This document shows, in pieces, positions 38,001-45,872 of a stretch of 64,000 bases of DNA. The position numbers and the translations under genes are program-made. The stretch covers positions 39,606 to 103,605 of IMG/VR virus record IMGVR_UViG_3300010885_030180; one strand, written 5' to 3'. Source of the DNA: a virus. The number at the start of each line of letters is the position of its first letter. The stretch's first letter is position 1. Under the pieces are notes generated by a model, which was not told the DNA's origin, searched no databases, and worked only from the letters and a program-made list of their open reading frames with translations.

Positions 38001-39975
38001 TTCTCCTACAATCGTTACTACTAGTGGGTATGTATACTATTCTTGGACAACTTCAGGATCTATTGAGTTACAAGCATATAATTTAACAAATACATCATTC
38101 ATAGATTCGAGTGTTAATACATTAACTATTACATCTACTGTTGGTACTCCAACACAGGGATCATTCTCACCGTTTGGACAAAATTGGAGTAATTACTTTA
38201 ATGGTAGTAGTTATTTGTCTATACCTAGTAATTCTGCTTTTGCATTCACTGGAAACTTTACTTTTGAGTCTTGGGTATATGTATCAGCATACGGGAGTAC
38301 TTCGGCATTTTTTACTATAGGTAGTGAAACAACAGGTAGATACTATTTTACATTAACTGGTAGTGGTGGGCAACTTTGGTCCAATCAGTATGGCGGTGCA
38401 AATTTTACCTGGGGCACTTCTACTTCTGTTCCATTAAATGCATGGACTCATGTTGCTTGGGTTAGAGTTGGTACAACTGTAACTGGTTATGTTAACGGTA
38501 TTTCTGTAGGAACTAATACAATTTCAGGAACTGTTGGTAATACGGGAGGAGTTACTATAGGTGCTAATCCGGCCGGCGGGTATTTATGGAATGGTTACAT
38601 GAGTAATATTAGACTAATAGGAACAGCGGTATATACCAATAACTTTACCCCTGCTACTGCACCGTTACCTATGGTAACTAATACAGTATTGTTAACTGCT
38701 GCTAGCAATAGATTTATGGATAAAAGTGGTACAACTTCTACTTTTACCGTAGGTGGTACACCAAGTGTACAACGTTTCTCACCATTCAACAATCTCGGAG
38801 CATATAATACAACATTGATTGGCGGCAGTGCTTATTTTAATGGCAGTAGTTATTTGAGCAATACCAGTGGATCTATTGTTAATTTTGGTACAAGTGCATT
38901 TACATGGGAAGCATGGCTATATATGCCATCCAATGCAAATAATCAAATTATATTATATGCAACCAGTGGCGCAGGTTCATTCAATGTTATTACGCAAGCA
39001 AGTGGGTTATGTTGGGGAATTTATGGAAATCCTTCATTCTTCTTCTGTACTTTAGCAAATATTCCATTAAATCAGTGGTTCCATCTTGCTGTGTCAAGAG
39101 TTAGTACATCGGCTAATCAAACATTTGGATATATAAATGGTTCATTAGTGGTAACTGCTACAGATACCAATAATTATACAGGAATAGGAGCAAGGATTGG
39201 AGGAGACGGGACATACTATACTGGATATATGTCTAACATGAGAATAGTAAGAGGAACCGCACTATATACCGCAGCATTCACTCCACCTGCTGCTCCTGTA
39301 GGTACAATAAATACAACTACTAGTACAAGTTTATTATTGAAATTTAATGATGCCGGTATATATGATGCAACAATGAATAACGATGTTGTTGCTGTAGGAT
39401 CGGCAAAATTATCATCAACCGCTACTAATTATAATCCTCGCAGTATGTATTTTAATGGTAGCACTGATTATTTGTTAATGCCATCATCTAGCGCATATAA
39501 CTTAGGATCAGGAGACTTTACTATGGAATGCTGGATTTATCCAACCACTGTAGTGTCAAATGGAATATTTGGTATAGGGTCGACGGATCCAGATAGTAAT
39601 TTAGTTAGAATTGGATCAGGTTCAAAATTGCAATTTTGGTTAGGCGGATCAAATAGTGGCGGGACGGGTGCTGGTACCAAAACAGGTATGATAACTTGCG
39701 CTACTACCTTAGTAGTAAATACTTGGTATCACATTGCATTAGTGCGCAGCGGCTCTGCAACAAATAATGTTAAGTTATACCTTAATGGCGTGTTAGATGG
39801 ACAAGGAACTGCTACTTATTTTATAGCATCAAATTACGCTGTATTAGGAAGAGATTATCCAACTTATTCAGCAGAATATTTTGCTGGCTACATTGATGAT
39901 TTTAGAATTACCAAAGGTGTAGCACGTTATACAGCAGCATTTACTCCACCTACACAAACATTACTACTTCGTTAA
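35023..39975 (+). CDS. large glycine-rich/LamG fibre protein
   Basis: The 1650-residue paralogue of the frameshifted gene upstream starts with MVYDLGIIKRQK. It has two glycine-rich modules (opening with VSYLVVGGGASGG and VDYLVVGGGGGGG). It has five LamG-like modules (near 35420-35860, 35900-36380, 38180-38660, 38830-39290 and 39440-39960; typical cores FTVECWVYPT, WQHIAITRNG, LKCFINGALV, YISNLRVIKGTALY). The first two LamG modules are inserted in tandem within the first glycine-rich module. It probably displays several carbohydrate-binding sites on one fibre. No Shine-Dalgarno is visible before the ATG, and no terminator follows. It closes the 40-kb fibre cluster. Confidence 0.75.
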   Translation: MVYDLGIIKRQKAMASPIAAAGGVITNIGSSTIHTFTSSGVFQPLTRNGSTSTPLTVSYLVVGGGASGGRDNSSSGLGGGGGAGGFLTSSGFAVTPGTAYAITVGAGGAAIGAAATGVGNNGNISAILAPNETTYSGFFNGSAQYLTVANNTVLAFGTGDFTVECWVYPTATTQGTVLWLTTTFQFFVYNGSLYIYDNGTQTNGGTITKNQWQHIAITRNGTSLKCFINGALVNTQVSSTSFVSGTNYIGNQGGTYLFGYISNLRVIKGTALYTSAFTPPTRILTAAAPSLYGISFSGTTQYLTGPALASNQLTADFTIECWINPTSVPSHTGIITITNTASSGANGCAIGITTTNAVEFFIAGNTFYASANNVLTLNQWQHIALVRSGTTNTLYLNGISVVTNTVTPTWPATPTISVGRLYADNSIANFPGAISNVRITKGVAVYTGNFSPPTTNLSTTQSSGTNISAISTASYVILLTAQSNTIVDNSISPQILTVTGSPTVISTVTVWSASLLTLQNDTFIDNSVNNLTITPTGSPTTTSTVVPPFGQYAYGGGGGAAFNTGPGNAGGSGGGGDGTQIAGVGTTGQGFAGGAPYWTGTGASSAGGGGGASANGTSGASNQGGAGGAGSTSTLSGVSTYYAGGGGGAAYFAGGWGAGGVGGGGKGAVNTTSVSVDGTSNTGGGGGGGGNFGSGQSGAGGSGIVIISYPNPAYTAPLTKQSDPYFKSNSLLLTGNTLQPVSISVDYLVVGGGGGGGTGANTNNDYTGGGGAGGLVTTSTILTNNAIYTIQIGAGGLGGALNSNGTSGNNSSITSTTITSVIALGGGYGGTKDTAGGYGGSGGGGGGTTTGGAGGLGVQPLSPSGGFGNAGYAGQTSTQPGGGGGGGAGGAALGNANPGAGLYVANFSAYGESGYFASGGAGAKNGSAGNNSGQYALGGGGGFSSNGLWGGGAGVPRSAMTATGGGGALQMPGGSGTVIIRHPSNYSVASTTGSPTIVTTSGYVYYSWTTSGSIELQAYNLTNTSFIDSSVNTLTITSTVGTPTQGSFSPFGQNWSNYFNGSSYLSIPSNSAFAFTGNFTFESWVYVSAYGSTSAFFTIGSETTGRYYFTLTGSGGQLWSNQYGGANFTWGTSTSVPLNAWTHVAWVRVGTTVTGYVNGISVGTNTISGTVGNTGGVTIGANPAGGYLWNGYMSNIRLIGTAVYTNNFTPATAPLPMVTNTVLLTAASNRFMDKSGTTSTFTVGGTPSVQRFSPFNNLGAYNTTLIGGSAYFNGSSYLSNTSGSIVNFGTSAFTWEAWLYMPSNANNQIILYATSGAGSFNVITQASGLCWGIYGNPSFFFCTLANIPLNQWFHLAVSRVSTSANQTFGYINGSLVVTATDTNNYTGIGARIGGDGTYYTGYMSNMRIVRGTALYTAAFTPPAAPVGTINTTTSTSLLLKFNDAGIYDATMNNDVVAVGSAKLSSTATNYNPRSMYFNGSTDYLLMPSSSAYNLGSGDFTMECWIYPTTVVSNGIFGIGSTDPDSNLVRIGSGSKLQFWLGGSNSGGTGAGTKTGMITCATTLVVNTWYHIALVRSGSATNNVKLYLNGVLDGQGTATYFIASNYAVLGRDYPTYSAEYFAGYIDDFRITKGVARYTAAFTPPTQTLLLR

Positions 39976-39985
39976 ACCAAGATTG

Positions 39986-40013
39986 TTGACACACTGATCA
40001 AAGAGTATATAAT
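39986..40013 (+). promoter_or_regulatory. sigma70-type promoter with almost no leader
   Basis: TTGACA at 39986-39991 and TATAAT at 40008-40013 are both exact consensus, separated by 16 bases. The ATG at 40023 lies only 9 bases after the -10 box. The predicted transcript would be leaderless or nearly so, and no Shine-Dalgarno is present. Confidence 0.75.
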
Positions 40014-40022
40014 TAATAGCAT

Positions 40023-43000
40023 ATGAAACTTGCTATTATAGATATTATCGGTATACCATACGATGGTAGTACACTAACTAAACAAGGTTTGGGCGGCAGC
40101 GAAAGTGCTGTTATACTAATGGCGCAGGAACTTGCTGCTATTGGATTTGATGTTACAGTCTTTAATGATTGTAATGTTGATCACACCAGCCCTGGTATAT
40201 ACAACAATGTTAGATATCTCCCACTAAACGAGCTAAACAACAATCACTACTTTGATATTGTTATTAGCAGTAGAACGGTAATACCATTCACTGCACCTAG
40301 TGACTATCCTAAACTAGGTGACCACAGAGCAATGCCATTCCAAAATATGGATCTCTATAATAGGATCTTAAGTAAAGCAACTATGCGTGTGCTATGGATG
40401 CACGATACATTCTGCTTAGGTGATAATTTAATTGAAGAACTAGCAGTGGCCAATAGAATCACTGACATCTTTACACTCAGTGATTTCCACTTGACCTATG
40501 TTACTAATTGCAATCACGGACGTAGACGTAACTTCGAAGTCTTGAAAAATAAGATGTTCATTACACGCAATGGAGCTCGTAATTACAAAACCGAGGTTGA
40601 TATCAAAGCTAAGGATCCTAACTTGTTTGTCTACAATGCAAGTGTGACTAAAGGTATGATTCCATTAGTTAAATTAATTTGGCCCAGAGTTAAACAACAA
40701 CTACCTCAAGCAAAATTAAAAATTATTGGTGGTTACTATGTGTTCAGTACCAAGTCCGCGATGGATGAGCAGGAAAAGAACTGGCGTGAGATGAGTACTG
40801 ATCCACGCAATGCTGCTCTTGGTATTGAGTATACTGGAGTTATTGCACAAAAAGAAGTTGCTGACATTTTAACCGATGCTAGTTATATGTTATATCCATC
40901 AGCATTTCCTGAAACTTTTGGTATATCTGCATTAGAGTCGTTGCTGTACAATACTCCTATTATTACTTGTAAGTTTGGTGCATTGGAAGAAATTGCATTG
41001 CCAGGTGCTTGCTATACTATTGACTATGCTATTGAATCCAACGGATTGTTCCCTGATATTAATAATGCAGAACAGGTAGATAAATTTGTTGCTATGACTG
41101 TACAAGCATATCACAACAAATATTTACATCAACAAAAACAATACTATTGCAATATTGTCAAAGACCTTGCAGGTTGGGATACTGTAGCATTGCAATGGAA
41201 ACAGTTGATGACTAAACGCTTGGGCAAATATCTAAGCAGAGCAGAATATCGTAAAGTTTCAGATATCAATCGTAGAGTGCATAAAGTATGGAATCGTAAG
41301 TTCCATAACAGCGTAGAGTTGGAAAACTATAAAACAGGCAATGAACAAAACATTGCTATCATTAGCCCATTCTATAACTGTGCTAATTATATTGCGAGAT
41401 GTATTAACAGCGTAGCATCACAGGACTACAACAACTATCTACATATTTTAATAGATGATGCTAGTACTGATAACACGTTTGAAGTTATTAATGCAACACT
41501 GGCAGATTTACCAATGGATGTTAGAAATAAATTTCTAGTTATTTCTAACTCAGAAAATGTAGGTGCAGTTAAGAACCAAATACAAAACATTAGAGCAATG
41601 ATTGCTGATGATACTATTGTTATGTTACTAGATGGCGATGATAGTTTGATTAACGACAATAATATACTTGCATATTATAATAATATCTATAATGGATCCA
41701 CTGAGTTTACATATGGGTCATGTTGGAGTATGGTTGACAACATTCCTTTAATTAGTCAACCTTATCCTGAAGATGTAAAAAAACGTAAATCATACAGGAA
41801 TCATCATTTCAATTGGATCCTACCATATACACATTTACGCACATTTAAGAAGTCACTGCTTAACAACATAGATGACTCAGCATTTAAAGATGCACAGGGG
41901 CAATGGTACAAAGCCGGTGGTGATGGTAGTGTATTCTATGCATTAATAGAAGCAGCAGATCCATCCAAGGTAAAATGTTTGCAAGATATTGTTTATAACT
42001 ATAACGATGCTAGCCCGTTAAATGATTACAAAGTTAATGCTCAAGAACAAACTCGTAATGCTAGACAGATTGTTAAAGGTAATCCTGAAAAATTTTCTGT
42101 GGTAGTTCCTACTATGTGGAAAGTAACAGATCAATTTGTTAATTTTTTAAAAGTACTATGTGAGTATCCATTAGTAGATGAAATTATTATTATCAACAAC
42201 GATGTTATGAAAACACCGCCTGCTAGTATACTAGCACATGATAAAATTAAATTGATAAATTTTAAACAGAATATATATGTTAATCCTGCTTGGAATTTAG
42301 GAGTTAGCACAGCACGTAATAATAAAATTTGTATTGCTAACGATGATGTAACATTTGATACTGCTGTGTTTGAACAATTGCAAGATTTAATAACTAAAGA
42401 TAATGGAGTATTTGGATTATGTCCAGGTGAATCATTTTTCCATCAAATACCAGTAACTGATAAAACTATTAACATAGTACCCTGGACCAATCAACATACA
42501 TATGGATTTGGTTGCCTTATGTTTATGCATAAGAGTGCATGGGTAGATATCCCCGAGGGTCTCGAGATTTACTTTGGTGATAATTTTATATTTGATGTAC
42601 AACTTAGCAAAGGTAGAAAGAATTACCTCATTACCAATATGGATCACTTTACACCATTTGCATCCACTACATCAGATTTGTCTATTACTAGCGGATTTTT
42701 AGAAAGAGAACGTATAATATACGACAAAATAAAAAGTAACTTAACTATAATGCCTGAAAAAATAATTACCCAACCAGTTGCTAAGAAACGAATATTAATT
42801 GCTATTCCTACAGCAAAAAATATTGAAGCAGATACTTTTAAATCAATATACGATCTTGAAGTTCCGGACGGATATGAAACAACTTTTCAAGCGTTCTTTG
42901 GATATAATGTAGATCAGGTTCGTAATTTAATTGCTGATTGGGTTGTTAAAGGATTTGATTATTTGTTTAGTGTAGATAGCGATATTGCTTTCCCTACAAA

Positions 43001-44081
43001 TACACTGAAAAAGTTATTGGAACACGACAAGGATATAGTATCAGGTCTTTATATACAAAGAAAGCCAGGGCAACATACACTTGAGATTTACGAACCTACT
43101 CCTAACGGCGGTGTTACTCAAATGCCTTATGCAAAATTGAAAGGTAGATCTATTGTGGAAGTTGCGGGTTGTGGTTTTGGATGTGTATTAGTTAAATCTG
43201 AAGTAATGAGAGAAATAGGATATCCTCAGTTTAAATATCACAGCGCCATTGATCATAACAACACCGTTTCTGAAGATGTTGATTTCTGCGCTAAGGCAAA
43301 GAACAAAGGATTTAAAATATGGGCAGACCCATCGATACTTTGCAAACATATTGGTAGTTTTACATTTGAAGTTGATGCTGGCATACAAGCAATTGAAACT
43401 ATGGAAACTGTTGATGTTGCAACCCATTTAAAAAATCTAAGCACACAACCACTGATACCTACAATTCATCTAGATTATTTGGCTAAGTTAAAAGCATCGG
43501 GTGTTGAACCTAAGGTTGTATATGATATAGGTGCATGTGTTCTTAGTTGGACCACCGAGGCAAGTAAACTATGGCCCGATGCTGAATATGTAGCGTTTGA
43601 TGCAATGGCAGAAGTTGAATCTATATACAAAGAACGAGGTATAAAATATCACATTGGTGTTCTCAGTGATGTTACTGGTAAGTCTGTAGATTTCTATCAG
43701 AATAATTATTGGCCCGGTGGAAATAGTTATTATGTAGAAAATCCAGAAATTAAAATTGATGCCTTGGAGTATTTTAACGAATCACATAAACGATCATTGA
43801 ATACTGTAACATTGGATACTGTGGCTAGACTAAAAGCATTTCCTAAACCCGATCTAATTAAAATGGATGTGCAGGGTGCAGAATTAGATGTTCTTAAAGG
43901 TGCAGAAGAAATATTAAAAACTGCTAAACATGTTATCCTTGAATTGCAAGTAATTGAATATAACAAAGGTGCACCACTTCGAGATACTGTTATAGCATAT
44001 ATGGATCAGATAGGGTTTAATTGTTTAGGATTATTCTGCGATAACGGACCTGATGGTGACTATTATTTTGTACAAAGATAA
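40023..44081 (+). CDS. multidomain glycosyltransferase-FkbM methyltransferase polyprotein
   Basis: This 1352-residue protein joins several sugar-modifying domains. Residues ~1-400 form a GT-B (GT4-like) transferase with GLGGSESAVILMAQEL near the N-terminus and YPSAFPETFGISALES near residue 290 (E-x7-E motif). Residues ~440-670 form a GT2 domain (IAIISPFYNCANYI, DDASTDNT, DGDDS). Residues ~690-905 form a second GT2-like domain (FSVVVPTMWKVT, IIIINND, WNLGVSTARNN). Residues ~920-1135 form another GT-A-like domain (RILIAIPTAKN, FSVDSDIAFP). Residues ~1160-1352 form an FkbM-type methyltransferase (VVYDIGACVLSW, LIKMDVQGAELDVLKGAE). It may glycosylate virion fibres or host envelope glycans; the substrate is unknown. 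Its promoter is sigma70-like, not late-type. The stop overlaps the next ATG (TAATG). Confidence 0.85.
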   Translation: MKLAIIDIIGIPYDGSTLTKQGLGGSESAVILMAQELAAIGFDVTVFNDCNVDHTSPGIYNNVRYLPLNELNNNHYFDIVISSRTVIPFTAPSDYPKLGDHRAMPFQNMDLYNRILSKATMRVLWMHDTFCLGDNLIEELAVANRITDIFTLSDFHLTYVTNCNHGRRRNFEVLKNKMFITRNGARNYKTEVDIKAKDPNLFVYNASVTKGMIPLVKLIWPRVKQQLPQAKLKIIGGYYVFSTKSAMDEQEKNWREMSTDPRNAALGIEYTGVIAQKEVADILTDASYMLYPSAFPETFGISALESLLYNTPIITCKFGALEEIALPGACYTIDYAIESNGLFPDINNAEQVDKFVAMTVQAYHNKYLHQQKQYYCNIVKDLAGWDTVALQWKQLMTKRLGKYLSRAEYRKVSDINRRVHKVWNRKFHNSVELENYKTGNEQNIAIISPFYNCANYIARCINSVASQDYNNYLHILIDDASTDNTFEVINATLADLPMDVRNKFLVISNSENVGAVKNQIQNIRAMIADDTIVMLLDGDDSLINDNNILAYYNNIYNGSTEFTYGSCWSMVDNIPLISQPYPEDVKKRKSYRNHHFNWILPYTHLRTFKKSLLNNIDDSAFKDAQGQWYKAGGDGSVFYALIEAADPSKVKCLQDIVYNYNDASPLNDYKVNAQEQTRNARQIVKGNPEKFSVVVPTMWKVTDQFVNFLKVLCEYPLVDEIIIINNDVMKTPPASILAHDKIKLINFKQNIYVNPAWNLGVSTARNNKICIANDDVTFDTAVFEQLQDLITKDNGVFGLCPGESFFHQIPVTDKTINIVPWTNQHTYGFGCLMFMHKSAWVDIPEGLEIYFGDNFIFDVQLSKGRKNYLITNMDHFTPFASTTSDLSITSGFLERERIIYDKIKSNLTIMPEKIITQPVAKKRILIAIPTAKNIEADTFKSIYDLEVPDGYETTFQAFFGYNVDQVRNLIADWVVKGFDYLFSVDSDIAFPTNTLKKLLEHDKDIVSGLYIQRKPGQHTLEIYEPTPNGGVTQMPYAKLKGRSIVEVAGCGFGCVLVKSEVMREIGYPQFKYHSAIDHNNTVSEDVDFCAKAKNKGFKIWADPSILCKHIGSFTFEVDAGIQAIETMETVDVATHLKNLSTQPLIPTIHLDYLAKLKASGVEPKVVYDIGACVLSWTTEASKLWPDAEYVAFDAMAEVESIYKERGIKYHIGVLSDVTGKSVDFYQNNYWPGGNSYYVENPEIKIDALEYFNESHKRSLNTVTLDTVARLKAFPKPDLIKMDVQGAELDVLKGAEEILKTAKHVILELQVIEYNKGAPLRDTVIAYMDQIGFNCLGLFCDNGPDGDYYFVQR

Positions 44082-44779
44082 TGGCATACAATAAAGAACA
44101 CGCTAGGGCTGAATTTGCCCGCCACGGTGAAGAAGGGCTATTGCGTCATCTATCAAATAAACTATCTACTATAATTGATGCTGGTAGTAATATGGGTGAA
44201 TGGTGTTTAATGGCCAGAGAACATAATCCTAACGCAGAAATACATACATTTGAAATTATACCAGAAGTATACAGAAAGTTTCTAGCAAATGTCGACATTG
44301 ATAATAAAATAATTCCTAATGGATTTGGATTATCAAACAGACAAGGCATGATGAAGATGCAATATAGTGTTGAGTTTGATGCAGTTAGTTCGTATTTTGA
44401 AGGTCTCAATATAGGACCGGTTGAAACTCGAGAGTGCTTTATTGTTACAGGCGATCAGTATGTAGCAAGTAGAAATATAAACTACATTGATTTTTTAAAA
44501 GTAGATGTTGAGGGAGCAGAAGGTCTAGTGCTAGAAGGATTTACTGAAACATTAGCAAGTAATAAGGTAGGTGTTATTCAATTTGAATATGGATTTGCAA
44601 ATGTATTAAGCAGATGGTTGTTAATTGATGCTTATAAAATGCTAACACCTTTAGGGTTTCATATTGGATTGCTTACTACTGAGGGAGTTAAATTTAAGGA
44701 TTATATCCTAACTGATGAAACGTTTATTGGCCCTAACTATGTTGCAGTACATAAATCAAAGATGCATCAGATGATATAA
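44081..44779 (+). CDS. FkbM-family SAM-dependent methyltransferase
   Basis: The 232-residue protein has the SAM-binding motif IIDAGSNMGEW (about residue 30), the acidic FEIIPE strand, and the FkbM signature FLKVDVEGAEGLVLEGF (about residues 141-157). FkbM enzymes methylate hydroxyl groups, often on sugars. The gene overlaps the preceding GT polyprotein by one base (TAATG), so the two probably act in one glycan-modification pathway. That polyprotein already ends in its own FkbM domain, giving two methyltransferase activities. The stop codon overlaps the perfect late promoter of the nuclease gene. Confidence 0.85.
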   Translation: MAYNKEHARAEFARHGEEGLLRHLSNKLSTIIDAGSNMGEWCLMAREHNPNAEIHTFEIIPEVYRKFLANVDIDNKIIPNGFGLSNRQGMMKMQYSVEFDAVSSYFEGLNIGPVETRECFIVTGDQYVASRNINYIDFLKVDVEGAEGLVLEGFTETLASNKVGVIQFEYGFANVLSRWLLIDAYKMLTPLGFHIGLLTTEGVKFKDYILTDETFIGPNYVAVHKSKMHQMI

Positions 44780-44782
44780 ATA
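44775..44782 (+). promoter_or_regulatory. late promoter, perfect TATAAATA
   Basis: This exact late core overlaps the stop codon of the FkbM gene and lies 25 bases before the nuclease ATG. AAGGA serves as the ribosome binding site in between. Confidence 0.75.
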
Positions 44783-44806
44783 ACAGTAGTTAATTTAAGG
44801 ACTACT

Positions 44807-45628
44807 ATGAAAAAACTATTTGCTCTTGTGCTACTTACCTTTGTAGGTCTAGCACAAGCGTGGGAACAACGCCTCCCACTTCCGGTTGACGCATGTAAGG
44901 TACATAGCCCATATGGCTTTGCACAAACACAGCGAACAGCACAACCAATCTGCCGCGAAGCATATCTAGTTGCATATGATGCTCCTGTTAAGATCCCTGT
45001 ATATGTTGCATACACATTACTACCACAAAATGCACTTGGTTGTTTTCCACGCACTAATGCATTCGTAGCAGATCAGTCATTAGGTAGTACAGGTGCAAGA
45101 CCAGACGACTACGCAGGTACTGGCTACGACAAAGGACACGCAGCACCGGATGGTGATCTATCCTGGACACAGCAGGTTGAATACGAATCGTTTCTAATGA
45201 CCAATATGTATCCACAACACGGATCATTAAATCGTGGTATTTGGAAACTACTTGAAACTAGTGTACGCGGATGGTCTGTTCAGTTGAATCAATCATTTAC
45301 AATCTATGTAGGTGCAGTATACGGCGCCGGAGATGAAACTATTGGTAAAGGTATTATTGTTCCGCATGGTTACTACAAGATTGTTATTAATAACAATACA
45401 GGAGCAATGGCTGGTTGGGCATTTCCACACACTAAGCCGTATGTTAATCTAGGAAACGACTTGACTAAGTTCCGTTTACCTATTGCACAGATAGAACAAG
45501 TTGCTGGAGTTAAATTTGCTTTCCCTACTAAGGCGCAGGAACTAGCACCTGGTGCAGAATGGCCTGTGAACTACGGTGATTTAACTAAAGCAAAACGTGC
45601 AAAGTGTGGTGCAAATGCAGCAGACTAA
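44807..45628 (+). CDS. secreted DNA/RNA non-specific endonuclease (Serratia nuclease family)
   Basis: The 273-residue protein begins with a clear Sec signal peptide (MKKLFALVLLTFVGLAQA, predicted cut after residue 18). The family active-site motif is present as YDKGHAAPDGD, with H111 as the expected general base. A downstream NMYPQHGSLNRGIWKLLE segment supplies the metal-binding Asn and structural Glu. Four cysteines after the signal peptide are consistent with disulfides in the periplasm. These nucleases cleave single- or double-stranded DNA and RNA using Mg. A perfect late promoter and good Shine-Dalgarno indicate late expression. Likely roles are degrading host or competing nucleic acid in the periplasm or lysate, or reducing lysate viscosity; these roles are inferred. 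Confidence 0.88.
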   Translation: MKKLFALVLLTFVGLAQAWEQRLPLPVDACKVHSPYGFAQTQRTAQPICREAYLVAYDAPVKIPVYVAYTLLPQNALGCFPRTNAFVADQSLGSTGARPDDYAGTGYDKGHAAPDGDLSWTQQVEYESFLMTNMYPQHGSLNRGIWKLLETSVRGWSVQLNQSFTIYVGAVYGAGDETIGKGIIVPHGYYKIVINNNTGAMAGWAFPHTKPYVNLGNDLTKFRLPIAQIEQVAGVKFAFPTKAQELAPGAEWPVNYGDLTKAKRAKCGANAAD

Positions 45629-45633
45629 CCCCA

Positions 45634-45765
45634 ATGAATATCCAGTCTATCCAGAAGATGATGGGACCGACCGTCCTCGCAATCCTTACAGCCCTGTATG
45701 AAGGGTTAAGTAGATTTGGACTAGAACAAATGGGTATTCCGTACCCAGAAGAAGAATCCACTTAG
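45634..45765 (+). CDS. possible 43-residue peptide
   Basis: An ATG at 45634 opens a 43-residue frame (MNIQSIQKMMGPTV, a hydrophobic LAILTALYEGL, then an acidic EEEST end). There is no convincing Shine-Dalgarno. Together with the following non-coding stretch, its base composition is visibly richer in G+C than neighbouring genes. It may be a small membrane-active or amphipathic peptide, or spurious. Confidence 0.35.
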   Translation: MNIQSIQKMMGPTVLAILTALYEGLSRFGLEQMGIPYPEEEST

Positions 45766-45872
45766 GACCGCGAGACGTAGCGGCAAAGTGAGCTTGCTCA
45801 CTTAGGCGTCCGAGCAATTGAACTGCACCTCGTTAGTGTGCGCCGGATAAAGTCACCGGCACTAAATACACG
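45766..45872 (+). other. structured GC-rich intergenic segment
   Basis: This 107-base gap contains a hairpin AAGTGAG-CTTG-CTCACTT (45786-45803) with a CUUG tetraloop on a 7-bp stem, flanked by GACG/CGTC pairing. A second stem GCCGG/CCGGC (45842-45846 with 45856-45860) follows. A CTAAATA late-promoter-like motif (45862-45868) ends just before the next ATG. There is no U-tract, so neither hairpin is a typical terminator. A structured leader or small RNA is possible. Confidence 0.4.
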
